A DNA stretch of 34,625 nucleotides from Oscillospiraceae bacterium (GCA_017461585.1 JAFTYM010000026.1:1-34625), one strand, 5' to 3'. Shown: positions 19,316 through 29,218, numbered from the stretch's first letter. Made by a program: numbers and translations. Notes: generated from the letters alone by a model not told the origin.

Positions 19316-20168
19316 TGAGCTTTTCTCCGATTTTTTCGGCTATCCGTGCAAACTCGGGTATTCCCAGAGTCTCACCGCGCACTTTAGCGTCAAAGCCGCA
19401 CTCTTCAAGAACCTGTATAAGTGCCTCTTTGGACAGAGGGAATGCAGCGGAAAGTCCGTTTACAAGTGTCTTTCTGCGCTGAGCAAAGGATGCCCTGACA
19501 ACGCGGAAGAACATCTTTTCGTCCTTCACCTCTGCAGGAGGCGCATCTCTGCGCGTAAACTTTATAACGGAAGATGTGACCTTAGGTGCAGGCATAAAGC
19601 ATCCCGGCGACACATCGAAAAGTATCTCGGGAACGGCATGATAGTTTGCATACACCGTAAAGGCGCCGTAATCGTCGCTTCCCGGCTTTGAGGCTATTCT
19701 GCGTGCCACCTCACGCTGGATCATGACGGTTATGGTCTCAAACAATCCTGTGTCCATCAGCTTTGTGAGGACGGGCGTTGTAATATTATACGGCAGGTTG
19801 GCACACACGGCAAGGCGCATCCCTGCAAACTTCTCCTTCACCAGAGTCTCAATATCGGTTTTCAGAATATCGCCGCTGATTATCTCCACATTGTCACAAT
19901 CTGCCAAAGACACAGCCAAAAGCTTGGGCAGAGACTTGTCCAGCTCAACCGCAACGACCTTGCCCGCTCTCTCGGACAGCCGCTTTGTAAGAGCACCGAT
20001 ACCAGGTCCTATCTCAAGAACACCGAAAGATCCATCTATTCCCGCACCCTCTGCTATTTTAAGGGGCACACGTCCTTCAATAAGAAAATTCTGACCTAAA
20101 GACTTGGAAAAATGAAATCCGTTGCTCTCAAGCAGGGTTTTGATCTCGCTTGGATTACAAAGGTCCAT
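19305..20168 (-). CDS. rsmA: 16S rRNA dimethyladenosine transferase
   Basis: A 287-residue methyltransferase (KsgA) that dimethylates two adjacent adenosines in helix 45 of 16S rRNA late in small-subunit assembly. The SAM-binding motif is VLEIGPGIGALTKRL, the catalytic motif NLPYNITTP is intact, and the N-terminal SLGQNFLIE is typical. The start has AAGGAGG upstream. A TATAAT on the minus strand at 20186-20191 may belong to its promoter. First gene of a leftward unit with mpg and possibly pckG. Confidence 0.96.
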   Translation of the reverse strand: MDLCNPSEIKTLLESNGFHFSKSLGQNFLIEGRVPLKIAEGAGIDGSFGVLEIGPGIGALTKRLSERAGKVVAVELDKSLPKLLAVSLADCDNVEIISGDILKTDIETLVKEKFAGMRLAVCANLPYNITTPVLTKLMDTGLFETITVMIQREVARRIASKPGSDDYGAFTVYANYHAVPEILFDVSPGCFMPAPKVTSSVIKFTRRDAPPAEVKDEKMFFRVVRASFAQRRKTLVNGLSAAFPLSKEALIQVLEECGFDAKVRGETLGIPEFARIAEKIGEKLNAN

Positions 20169-20278
20169 ATTGACCTCCTTATTTCATTATACTTCGATAC
20201 GCTTTACAGTATAGTCCAAGGATGCGAAAAAAGATAGAACTTTGTTTAAAACATTTTACGATTTAGCCAAAAATTGTC

Positions 20279-20376
20279 TTGTTTTTGGTTATAAAAGGCC
20301 AAAAACAATAAATATTCCTTGATTTTGACCAAGCTTGAGACTATCATAGAAGTGTATGTACATTGATAACATACAC
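20279..20376 (+). promoter_or_regulatory. Promoter and two palindromes of the lower-glycolysis operon
   Basis: TTGATT (20319-20324) and TATCAT (20342-20347) are 17 bp apart, giving a start near 20354. Just upstream, TTGTTTTTGG and CCAAAAACAA (20279-20288, 20299-20308) form a 10-bp inverted repeat, with a third GCCAAAAA word at 20266-20273. GTGTATGT and ACATACAC (20352-20359, 20369-20376) form a second palindrome across the predicted start site, a common operator position. The regulator is unknown; no CggR gene is present. Confidence 0.55.
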
Positions 20377-20413
20377 AAACTCTACTCTATTTTATTTGTT
20401 GGAGGCTGCGACG

Positions 20414-21607
20414 ATGCAATACAACAAGAAAACTGTTCATGACATTGATGTTAAGGGTAAAAAAGTCCTTCTCAGATGTGACTTCAACGTACCCAGAGAT
20501 AAGTATACAGGCGCGATCACAGACGCAGGCCGTGTGACCGCCGCCCTCCCCACCATCCGCTATCTCCTTGAAAACGGCGCTGCCGTTATCGCCTGCTCTC
20601 ACTTAGGCAGACCCAAGGGAAAGTGGAATCCCGACCTGTCACTTGCTCCCGTAGGCGAGCTTCTTTCACAGCAGCTCGGCATCCCCGTAAAGATGGCTCG
20701 TGACGTTGTAGGTCCCGATGCAAGAAAGCTGGCACACTATCTCCAGTCCGGCGAGGTCATGCTTCTGGAAAACCTCCGCTTCCACCCCGAAGAAGAGGCT
20801 AACGATGCACAGTTTGCAAAGGCACTGGCAGACCTTGCGGATGTATATGTATCAGATGCATTCGGCTGCGTCCACAGAGCACACGCATCCACAGAGGGTA
20901 TTGCCGCACACCTCCCCGCAGTTTCCGGTCTTCTCTTAAGCCTTGAGATCAAATATCTGGGCGACATTCTCGACTCTCCCGAAAAGCCCCTTACAGCTAT
21001 CCTCGGCGGCAGCAAGGTCTCCGACAAGCTGGGCGTTATCTCCAACCTTTTGGATAAAGCAGATAACCTTCTTATCGGCGGCGGCATGGCATTTACATTT
21101 ATCAAGGCCATGGGCGGCAAGATCGGCAGATCTCTCTGTGAGAGCTCTCAGCTTGACTATGCCCTCCAGATGATCGAGAAGGCAAAGAAAAACGGTGTAA
21201 ACCTCATGCTCCCCGTTGATGCCGTTGCAGCAACAGACATCTCCCGTGAAGCAGAGACCGAGATCGTCAACAGCGACGATATTTACGACGACCTTATGGG
21301 TCTTGACATCGGTCCCGAGACCGCTGCAAAGTACGCTGAGATCATCAGAAACTCAAAAACTATCGTTTGGAACGGTCCTATGGGCGTTTTTGAATACGAA
21401 CCCTTTGCAATGGGTACAAAGATGGTAGCAAAAGCTATTTCCGAGGCAAAGGCTACTTCCATCATCGGCGGCGGCGACTCCGGTGCTGCTGTCCGTAAGT
21501 TTGGTTACGAAAAGAAGATCACACACATCTCCACAGGCGGCGGCGCTTCCCTTGAGTTCCTTGAGGGTAAGGATCTGCCCGGCATAGCCTGTCTGGAGGA
21601 TAAATAA
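20414..21607 (+). CDS. pgk: Phosphoglycerate kinase
   Basis: A 397-residue glycolytic enzyme transferring phosphate from 1,3-bisphosphoglycerate to ADP. Hallmarks are VLLRCDFNVPRD near the N terminus, ACSHLGRPKGK, the basic-patch region around HRAHAST, LGGSKVSDK, and the C-terminal nucleotide loop IIGGGDSGAAV. The ATG at 20414 follows GGAGG; an in-frame start at 20363 would overlap the predicted promoter leader. First gene of a tight four-gene operon; gapA is absent from it, although gapA-pgk linkage is the common order in Firmicutes. Confidence 0.98.
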   Translation: MQYNKKTVHDIDVKGKKVLLRCDFNVPRDKYTGAITDAGRVTAALPTIRYLLENGAAVIACSHLGRPKGKWNPDLSLAPVGELLSQQLGIPVKMARDVVGPDARKLAHYLQSGEVMLLENLRFHPEEEANDAQFAKALADLADVYVSDAFGCVHRAHASTEGIAAHLPAVSGLLLSLEIKYLGDILDSPEKPLTAILGGSKVSDKLGVISNLLDKADNLLIGGGMAFTFIKAMGGKIGRSLCESSQLDYALQMIEKAKKNGVNLMLPVDAVAATDISREAETEIVNSDDIYDDLMGLDIGPETAAKYAEIIRNSKTIVWNGPMGVFEYEPFAMGTKMVAKAISEAKATSIIGGGDSGAAVRKFGYEKKITHISTGGGASLEFLEGKDLPGIACLEDK

Positions 21608-21631
21608 GTTTAGCCTTAGCAGGAGGCAAAA

Positions 21632-22402
21632 ATGGATCACATCCGCAAAACGGTCATAGGCGGCAACTGGAAGATGAATCTTCTCCCTTCCGAGGTTTCT
21701 GCCTATGCCGAAGAGCTTAAAAAATACATTACCGACAGCGAAAACACAGTCGTTTTTTTCGCTCCGCCCTTTGTCATGCTGCCGATAGCTGTGCAAAGCT
21801 TTAAGGACACAGGCATTTTTGTGGCAGCACAAAACGTAAGCGAGCACGAAAACGGTGCTTTCACAGGCGAGGTATCGGCTTCTCAGCTGCGTGATCTGGG
21901 CATAACCCACGTCATTGCAGGACACTCAGAGCGCCGCAGCATTTACGGCGAGGCAGACTCTGCAGTAAACGCAAAGGTTCTGAAAATCCTTGAACACTCC
22001 ATGCAGCCCGTTTTGTGCGTCGGAGAGTCTGAAGAGATTCGTGACAGCGGCAAGACAGAGGAGCTTATCGCCTCTCAGCTCAAAGCAGCTCTTTCAGGCG
22101 TATCAGAAGATGATATCACCCGTGTTATAATCGCCTATGAGCCCATTTGGGCAATCGGCACAGGCAGAACTGCAACTGCAGTTCAGGCAGAAGAGGTATG
22201 CTGCTTTATCCGCGGTGTCCTCGCCGAGCTTTACTGTGAAAAGGCAAACGCCGTATCAATTATCTACGGCGGCTCAATGAATGCAGACAACGCATCGGAG
22301 CTTCTCGGCGCACCCAATATAGACGGCGGTCTTATCGGCGGCGCTTCTCTGGTGCCTGAATCTTTTGCAAAGATAATAAACACAGCAAATACTTCCAATT
22401 AA
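21632..22402 (+). CDS. tpiA: Triosephosphate isomerase
   Basis: A 256-residue TIM barrel interconverting dihydroxyacetone phosphate and glyceraldehyde 3-phosphate. The catalytic residues are all visible: Lys in GGNWKMN, His in IAGHSERR, and Glu in YEPIWAIGTG, with the phosphate loop GGSMNADNA and GGLIGGASL. Length is normal. Starts 24 bp after pgk with AGGAGG, and its stop codon overlaps the gpmI ribosome binding site. Confidence 0.98.
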   Translation: MDHIRKTVIGGNWKMNLLPSEVSAYAEELKKYITDSENTVVFFAPPFVMLPIAVQSFKDTGIFVAAQNVSEHENGAFTGEVSASQLRDLGITHVIAGHSERRSIYGEADSAVNAKVLKILEHSMQPVLCVGESEEIRDSGKTEELIASQLKAALSGVSEDDITRVIIAYEPIWAIGTGRTATAVQAEEVCCFIRGVLAELYCEKANAVSIIYGGSMNADNASELLGAPNIDGGLIGGASLVPESFAKIINTANTSN

Positions 22403-22413
22403 GGAGGGATAGC

Positions 22414-23934
22414 TTGAAACATCCTGTAGCACTTATAATCATGGACGGCTTCGGTCTGGCGCCGGCATCCTCTTCAAATGCGATCTCCGTTGCGGGAACG
22501 CCTTTTATCGACAGCCTTACCGCCAAGTATTCAAATACTGTTCTCTCCGCCTCAGGTGAAGATGTAGGTCTTCCCGCAGGGCAGATGGGCAACAGCGAGG
22601 TTGGCCACACCAACATCGGCGCAGGACGCATCATCTATCAGGATCTCACCAAGATAACCGTTGACATCCGAAACGGCGGCTTTTTTGAAAATGAGGCTTA
22701 CACATGGGTGATGGACTCTGTTAAAGAGCGCGGCAGCGCCCTGCACCTTATGGGTCTTCTCTCCCCCGGCGGCGTTCACAGCCACACAGACCACCTGTGG
22801 GCATTTATCGAAATGGCTGAAAAACGGGGCATTGAAAAGCTGTACATCCATTGCTTCATGGACGGTCGCGACACAGCTCCCGAATCGGGCATTGAGAGCA
22901 TCCGTGAGTGTATTTCTCAATGCGAAAAACACGGCGTCGGCAAAATCGCAACGGTCATGGGCAGATTCTATGCCATGGACAGAGATAAGCGCTGGGACAG
23001 AGTTGAAAAGGCATACAACGCCATGGTTTTGGGCGAAGGCGTACAGGAAGCCGATCCCGCAGCCGCAGTTCTCTCTTCGTACAAAAACGGCGTGACAGAT
23101 GAGTTTATCGAGCCTGTTGTGTGCTGCAACGAGGGCATGGTAAAGCAGGGTGACGGCGTTATCTTCATAAACTTCCGTCCCGACAGGGCAAGAGAGATCA
23201 CCAGAGCCTTTGCAGACCCCGATTTTGACGGTTTTGAGCGAAAAAACGGATACTTCCCTGTTGATTTCGTCTGCACCACACGTTATGACGAGACGATGCC
23301 CAATGTGCGCATTGCATACCCCCCCGAAACTCCCAAGCAGACCTTAGGTCAGGTCATCAGCGAGAGCGGACTTACCCAGCTTCGCATTGCTGAGACGGAG
23401 AAATACGCCCACGTCACCTTCTTCTTTAACGGCGGCGACGAAAATGTATTCCCAGGTGAGGACAGAATTCTCGTCCCATCCCCCAAGGAGTTTCCCACTT
23501 ACGACCTCATCCCCCAGATGAGCGCACCCGAGCTTGCCGAAAAGTGCGCAGAAGCGGCAAAAAGCGGCAAATACGACCTTATCGTACTGAACTTCGCAAA
23601 CTGCGACATGGTAGGTCACACGGGTGTATTTGGTTCAGTTATCGAAGCTGTCAAAACAGTAGACAGCGCGGTGGAAAAGGTTGTCACCGCAGTTTCTGAA
23701 GCAGGCGGCATATCCATCATCACCGCCGACCACGGCAACGCCGAAAAAATGACGGAGGAGGACGGAGTAAGTCCTCATACCGCCCACAGCACGAACCCCG
23801 TACCTTTCATTATCGTCGGTTCGGGAGCAATGCTTCGTCCCGGCAAGCTGTGTGACATTGCCCCCACAATTCTGGATATTATGGGATTAAACCAGCCGAT
23901 TGAGATGACCGGCAGGTCACTTATCATAAACTAA
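22414..23934 (+). CDS. gpmI: 2,3-bisphosphoglycerate-independent phosphoglycerate mutase
   Basis: A 506-residue Mn2+-dependent enzyme converting 3- to 2-phosphoglycerate. It belongs to the alkaline phosphatase superfamily: the N-terminal metal site is IMDGFGL, the serine that carries the phosphate lies in MGNSEVGHTNIGAGR, the substrate loop is FMDGRDTAP, and the C-terminal metal ligands are in NCDMVGHTG and ADHGNAEKM. Length is typical. The start is TTG at 22414 with AAGGAGGGAT just before it. It lies between tpiA and eno. Confidence 0.97.
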   Translation: MKHPVALIIMDGFGLAPASSSNAISVAGTPFIDSLTAKYSNTVLSASGEDVGLPAGQMGNSEVGHTNIGAGRIIYQDLTKITVDIRNGGFFENEAYTWVMDSVKERGSALHLMGLLSPGGVHSHTDHLWAFIEMAEKRGIEKLYIHCFMDGRDTAPESGIESIRECISQCEKHGVGKIATVMGRFYAMDRDKRWDRVEKAYNAMVLGEGVQEADPAAAVLSSYKNGVTDEFIEPVVCCNEGMVKQGDGVIFINFRPDRAREITRAFADPDFDGFERKNGYFPVDFVCTTRYDETMPNVRIAYPPETPKQTLGQVISESGLTQLRIAETEKYAHVTFFFNGGDENVFPGEDRILVPSPKEFPTYDLIPQMSAPELAEKCAEAAKSGKYDLIVLNFANCDMVGHTGVFGSVIEAVKTVDSAVEKVVTAVSEAGGISIITADHGNAEKMTEEDGVSPHTAHSTNPVPFIIVGSGAMLRPGKLCDIAPTILDIMGLNQPIEMTGRSLIIN

Positions 23935-25260
<1,326 letters not shown>

Positions 25261-25274
25261 GATTACATAAAGTT

Positions 25275-25305
25275 ACTCCCCTCACATCTGTGAGGGGAGC
25301 TTTTT
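25275..25305. terminator. Bidirectional intrinsic terminator between eno and the bactofilin-like gene
   Basis: CTCCCCTCACA and TGTGAGGGGAG form an 11-bp stem with a two-base spacer, followed by T5. The minus-strand gene stop codon starts at its right edge, so it serves both convergent genes. Confidence 0.9.
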
Positions 25306-26021
25306 CATATCTTCTCCAATTTTCCAACCTTGGCATCAGGGTGAACATCCACACTTTCCGTATATCGCACAAGGTCAATTCTGCAGCCTTCGCCGATTAT
25401 TACATTACGCCCTGTTACTGTCTTTACGCGGGTATTTTCAAGGCTTATTTCATCGCCCTCGATACTTTCTCTTACCTCAAAGTATCCGTTTCTGCTGCCG
25501 AAAAGCTTTTCCAAAAAACCTTTTGTTCTGCGATTTTCAACGGTTATGCGGCTTCCGCCCACACTTTCCGCGTGAGAATAGTTGCTTCCCGATGTATCAA
25601 GATAAAATTCCTCGGCATTTATAAGACCTGCGCAGGAAACGCCGCCTGTAATTCTTGCGTTTTCCGCCTCAATGTCTCCATCCACGCCAAGTCCGCCGGA
25701 AACCCGAAGCTCAACTGCCTTAAGCTTTCCGCCGACCTTAAATCCGCCCGATACTTTTACAACGTCTGCCGTCAGGGCGGCATTGTTTTTCGCACTTCCC
25801 GAAGCGGAAAATTCTTTGGCTTTTATCTCTCCTGTATTCTTAAAAGCGCCCGAAACGTGTATCTCGTTTTCACATTCGATTACCGCGCTTCCCGAAAAAG
25901 CACCCGAGCAGTGAAAGCTCTTGCAGCGCACTAAGCCGTCTGCCTTTCCGCTTCCGCTTATTCTTATTCTCTCATATTCTCCCGCCCCGATAGTTCCGGA
26001 ACCTGAAATTACCATATCCAT
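25305..26021 (-). CDS. Bactofilin-like polymer-forming protein
   Basis: A 238-residue protein made largely of short beta repeats with Gly, Ser, Val and Ala (ISGSGTIGAGEYERIRISGSG, CSGAFSGSAVIE, VSGAFKNTGEIKAKEFSASG, VSGGFKVGGKLKAVEL), as in bactofilins, which polymerise into filaments of right-handed beta-helix subunits. It lacks a signal peptide. The C-terminal third diverges (KGFLEKLFGSRNGYFEVRESIEG). In Bacillus the analogous genes yhbE/yhbF follow yhbD, as here the YhbD-like gene lies immediately upstream with 13 bp between. I use ATG 26021, with AGGAG seven bases before it, instead of a longer frame to 26063 that would overlap the upstream gene. Confidence 0.75.
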   Translation of the reverse strand: MDMVISGSGTIGAGEYERIRISGSGKADGLVRCKSFHCSGAFSGSAVIECENEIHVSGAFKNTGEIKAKEFSASGSAKNNAALTADVVKVSGGFKVGGKLKAVELRVSGGLGVDGDIEAENARITGGVSCAGLINAEEFYLDTSGSNYSHAESVGGSRITVENRRTKGFLEKLFGSRNGYFEVRESIEGDEISLENTRVKTVTGRNVIIGEGCRIDLVRYTESVDVHPDAKVGKLEKI

Positions 26022-26034
26022 AGTTGTTCTCCTT

Positions 26035-26418
26035 TTAAAACTTGAGTATATCCTGTAAATCAACGGTCTCTCCGTTTTCGAGCACTCTCTTTATGCTCTT
26101 AATGTCCTTTATAAGAAAAGTCTTTTCTCCAAAAACCGTATCAATAACTATCTTTGCGTTGCTCTCTTCTTCTCCCGAGAGCTCTTGTGCCAATTCATCC
26201 AGCAAAACATCCTCTCTTTTCCCGAGGATCAGCTCAACTCTCTCAAAAATCAGATCTTTCGGAAAAAAGGTCTCCTGTCCTGTGGAGGTTGCCTTTTTAA
26301 TAAACCAATCCTCAGGAATCAGACCCTTTCGCTTCCACCTGTAAAGCGCCCCGTATGAGATTGAATATTTTTCAAGGAGCTGTTTTTTTGATATAAGGTT
26401 TTCATCTTCAAACTTCAT
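26035..26418 (-). CDS. YhbD-like (DUF4004) DNA-binding protein
   Basis: A 127-residue protein whose first 60 residues read like a MerR-type winged helix (LISKKQLLEKYSISYGALYRWKRKGLIPEDWF), followed by the YhbD signature IKKATSTGQETFFPKD. In Bacillus subtilis yhbD sits before two bactofilin genes; the same order holds here. The C-terminal half is acidic and may be an oligomerisation or sensing part. A promoter with two perfect palindromes lies directly upstream, so autoregulation is a natural hypothesis. The start codon lies close to a GGTGG site. Confidence 0.8.
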   Translation of the reverse strand: MKFEDENLISKKQLLEKYSISYGALYRWKRKGLIPEDWFIKKATSTGQETFFPKDLIFERVELILGKREDVLLDELAQELSGEEESNAKIVIDTVFGEKTFLIKDIKSIKRVLENGETVDLQDILKF

Positions 26419-26435
26419 AACAAACCACCTTTCTC

Positions 26436-26485
26436 GCGTAACAATGTTACGCTCACATTGTATCGTAACATTGTTACGTTGTCAA
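26436..26485 (-). promoter_or_regulatory. Promoter with twin operators for the YhbD-bactofilin operon
   Basis: On the minus strand TTGACA (26480-26485) and TACAAT (26457-26462) are 17 bp apart. The palindrome CGTAACATTGTTACG (26464-26478) fills the spacer, and GCGTAACAATGTTACGC (26436-26452) covers the predicted start site. The centres are 27 bp apart. A repressor binding these would block polymerase directly. Confidence 0.85.
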
Positions 26486-26511
26486 TAGGCATAATTAAAT
26501 TTATATACAGC

Positions 26512-26541
26512 TTGCAGGTGTCCTTTTCTTTGTGCTACAAT
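26512..26541 (+). promoter_or_regulatory. Candidate promoter of the VanY-type peptidase gene
   Basis: TTGCAG (26512-26517) and TACAAT (26536-26541) are 18 bp apart, about 40 bp upstream of the GTG start. Divergent from the twin-operator promoter. Confidence 0.5.
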
Positions 26542-26579
26542 GCAAATGTTGTAAAAATAAGTCGAACGGAGGCTGTTTT

Positions 26580-27905
26580 GTGAAAAAAGCCATTCTTATT
26601 ATACTTACCGTCGTTCTGGTACTGCTTGTTGCGGTCATGTCAAACTTCGAAGCTGTTATAGATGCTCTGCCCATAGACCAGAGCGGTTGGGTGACAGACG
26701 AGACGGGAAGCTATTATTTAAACGAAAAGGGCGACCCCGTCACAGGCTGGCAGACCCTTGATGGAAAGCTGTACTACTTTGATGAAAAGGGCATTATGCA
26801 GACAGGCGAGCTTGAAACAGACAGCGGCAAATATTACTTAAACGAGAGCGGTCAGCCCGTCACAGGCTGGCAGACCCTTGATGGCGCAGAATACTACTTC
26901 GACGAAAACGGCATTATGCAGACAGGCTGGCTTGAGACTGAAGAGGGCAAATTCTACTTAAGTGAAGACGGCACCGTCACCACAGGTCTTGTAAATCTTG
27001 ACGGAGGCAGGTACTTTTTTGACGAAAGCGGACATCCCGTAACCCTCTGGAAGGTGATCGACGGCGAGACCTGCTATGTCAGAGAAGACGGCGCTATCCA
27101 AAGTGGCTGGTTTGAGACCGAAGAAGGTACATACTACTTAAACGACAACGCAGGTATCTGCACAGGCTGGACAGAGCTTGATGACGGAAGATATTATCTG
27201 GACGAAAACGGACTTCTCCACAAGGGCTGGCTTGAGATTGACGGCGTAAAATATTACGCAGACCCCGAAAGCGGCAAGCTCACCACAGGTATGCGCGTCA
27301 TCGACGATGTGACATACTACTTCACATCCACAGGTGCAAACATCATCCTCGTCAACCCCTGGAACTACATCCCCGACGACTATGAGGTAAACCTTGTAAC
27401 ATTGGAGAGCGGACGTAAGGTCGCTGCCGAGATGCAGGATGCGCTGTTGCGTATGCTCTCAGATTGTGAGGCTGCAGGTCACCATCCGTATATCAAATCC
27501 GCTTACAGATCACACTCCGATCAGCAGGCAAACTTCAGCCGCATACTTGAAAAATACGGCTATGACTACACCATGGCTGCCATGGTCGTGGCTGTCCCCG
27601 GCACCAGCGAGCATCAGCTCGGTCTTGCCGTTGATATCACCGACAATTACTACAGAGATCTTGACTATGAGCAGGAAAACACCGCAACTCAGAAATGGCT
27701 CATGGAGCATTGCTGGGAATACGGCTTCATCCTCCGCTACCCCAACAGCAAGAGCGATATCACAGGCATTATTTACGAGCCATGGCACTATCGCTATGTG
27801 GGCACAGAGTTATCCCTTGAGCTTCAGGGCACAGGTATTTGCCTTGAGGAGTATCTGGACGCTCTCACAGCAGACGGCTCCACCTGCGGAAATCCTGACG
27901 CGTAA
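26580..27905 (+). CDS. Cell-wall repeat protein with VanY-type D-Ala-D-Ala carboxypeptidase domain
   Basis: A 441-residue exported enzyme. A signal or anchor helix (AILIILTVVLVLLVAVM) is followed by about eleven repeats of roughly 20 residues (GWQTLDGKLYYFDEKGIMQ type), which are choline-binding/glucan-binding-like and probably attach the protein to wall polymers. The C-terminal 170 residues are a VanY/DacB-type peptidase trimming peptidoglycan stem peptides. Its metal site is SAYRSHSDQ, then SEHQLGLAVD and the final EPWHYRYVG. The start is GTG at 26580 with CGGAGG seven bases upstream. A 29-bp exact DNA repeat 120 bp apart (26735, 26855) shows recent repeat duplication. It is divergent from the bactofilin operon, suggesting envelope-related control. 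Confidence 0.9.
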   Translation: MKKAILIILTVVLVLLVAVMSNFEAVIDALPIDQSGWVTDETGSYYLNEKGDPVTGWQTLDGKLYYFDEKGIMQTGELETDSGKYYLNESGQPVTGWQTLDGAEYYFDENGIMQTGWLETEEGKFYLSEDGTVTTGLVNLDGGRYFFDESGHPVTLWKVIDGETCYVREDGAIQSGWFETEEGTYYLNDNAGICTGWTELDDGRYYLDENGLLHKGWLEIDGVKYYADPESGKLTTGMRVIDDVTYYFTSTGANIILVNPWNYIPDDYEVNLVTLESGRKVAAEMQDALLRMLSDCEAAGHHPYIKSAYRSHSDQQANFSRILEKYGYDYTMAAMVVAVPGTSEHQLGLAVDITDNYYRDLDYEQENTATQKWLMEHCWEYGFILRYPNSKSDITGIIYEPWHYRYVGTELSLELQGTGICLEEYLDALTADGSTCGNPDA

Positions 27906-27912
27906 AAGAATT

Positions 27913-28065
27913 ATGGATATATCTTTCAGACACGAAAACCAAAAATTCAATTACAGAGTATGTGCCATGATCATTTCTGATGGCAAAATTCTGGCAATGC
28001 GCGATGAGCGCTCTCCCTATTACTACCTGCCCGATGTATTTACCATCCGCACGGAAATTGAATAA
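27913..28065 (+). pseudogene. Truncated Nudix hydrolase gene
   Basis: The 50-codon frame starts like a Nudix hydrolase of the MutT type: NQKFNYRVCAMIISDGKILAMRDERSPYYYLP. In intact family members the next residues are GGRV and then the catalytic Nudix box (GX5EX7REUXEEXGU). Here the sequence jumps from YYYLP to DVFTIRTEIE and stops, so the catalytic box and the rest are missing. An internal deletion joining the start to a distal fragment is the likely history. The ATG lies eight bases after the peptidase stop, and a terminator follows the stop, so it is probably still transcribed. I see no basis for a function of the remnant. Confidence 0.75.
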
Positions 28066-28072
28066 TATACAA

Positions 28073-28112
28073 AAACCGACCTGCGGACTTTCGCAGGTCG
28101 GTTTAATTTTTA
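28073..28112. terminator. Bidirectional intrinsic terminator
   Basis: AAACCGACCTGCG and CGCAGGTCGGTTT form a perfect 13-bp stem with a six-base loop, flanked by A- and T-rich runs on both sides. It serves the peptidase/Nudix unit and the convergent EutH-like gene. Confidence 0.92.
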
Positions 28113-29207
28113 TTTTGCAAGTTCGTCTTTGGTCATAACTCTTCGTGAGAAAAGTATTGCAACAGCAACACCCAAAATTCCCGAAAACAGCTTTGACACG
28201 ATTGTGGGCATGAGATAATCAGGGCAGTTCATGCCGATAAAGCTGAGGTGAGCACCCAGAACGTTTGCCGAGGAGATTGCCATGGACGCGAAAACGACTT
28301 TTCCGCGTGTGTCCATGTCCTCATACGCTGCCGCACCGGGGAGGGCAGCACACAGAGAGTTAAAGCAGTTTAAAACCGCAACATCGTTTATCTTCAGTAC
28401 CTTACTTAAAGCTGCAAGGGGCTTTTTCAGCACGACGGACAGTACCTTTGTAAGGCACAGAATGCCTGCCATGGAAAGGCCGATAGTTCCCGCTGTCAGG
28501 AAGCCTACGGAAATATCCTGCATTCCGGGGATGACAACAAAGCCTGTAAGTCTCTGAATAGCTGCGGACACAAGTCCGATGGTGATAACAACACGAAGGA
28601 GCTTTCCAAAAATCTGGAAAACCTTGATCGCGCCTTCAGGCTTAAAGAGAAGTCCGAGAACAATAATCGCAGACAGAATTATTGTGGGGATAAGGCTGTA
28701 CAGAACCACCGCCAGTGGGATTCCGCAGATAAGTCCGCCCAAAATGCAGCCGAAGGGGCAGGCGATAATTCCCGAAAGGGCACCGAGAGAAAAATATCTG
28801 TGCTGCTTGGGGTCTATCATGCCGAGGCAGGTAGGCACGTTAAACGAGAAGAACGCACCGATGTGAGCGGCAACAACAGTACCCGACCACTTACCTATCG
28901 CAGGGTCGTTTGCCAGCTCCATTGCAATATCATAGGCGCCCGAATCAGGAGGCAGAATGATAGAGATGAACATGGCAGGGTCAATGCCGATGAAATTGTA
29001 AACGGGTTTAATTACAGGTGTCAGAATATCCGCCAGCACAGGCGCAAGGGATATCATACCGACAATAGTCAGGGCAACTCTGCCGATGAATGAGAACGCC
29101 TTTGTAAACTCCGAACCGAGCCCGAACTTATCTCCGATGAGATAGTCTATAGCGCCCAGCACGAAAAATGCAGAGATTATGATGTTAAGTACAAGTCTGA
29201 ATGTCAT
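28110..29207 (-). CDS. EutH-like permease
   Basis: A 365-residue membrane protein with about ten hydrophobic segments, resembling the ethanolamine permease EutH. Shared landmarks include MISLAPVLADILTPVIKPVY after the first helices, GALSGIIACPFGCILGGLI in the middle and MDTRGKVVFASMAISSANVLG near the end; each aligns by eye with E. coli EutH as I remember it. No eutBC, eutM, pdu or other microcompartment genes are adjacent. The gene instead follows the hydrogenase gene by 11 bp on the same strand. ATG 29207 is chosen because AGAGG is eight bases before it. Ethanolamine as substrate is uncertain outside a eut locus. Confidence 0.82.
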   Translation of the reverse strand: MTFRLVLNIIISAFFVLGAIDYLIGDKFGLGSEFTKAFSFIGRVALTIVGMISLAPVLADILTPVIKPVYNFIGIDPAMFISIILPPDSGAYDIAMELANDPAIGKWSGTVVAAHIGAFFSFNVPTCLGMIDPKQHRYFSLGALSGIIACPFGCILGGLICGIPLAVVLYSLIPTIILSAIIVLGLLFKPEGAIKVFQIFGKLLRVVITIGLVSAAIQRLTGFVVIPGMQDISVGFLTAGTIGLSMAGILCLTKVLSVVLKKPLAALSKVLKINDVAVLNCFNSLCAALPGAAAYEDMDTRGKVVFASMAISSANVLGAHLSFIGMNCPDYLMPTIVSKLFSGILGVAVAILFSRRVMTKDELAK

Positions 29208-29218
29208 CGTATTACCTC

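Noticed and set aside
28110-29207. A full ethanolamine utilisation locus
   Set aside because: Only the permease-like gene is present; no ammonia-lyase, shell protein or aldehyde dehydrogenase gene is nearby.
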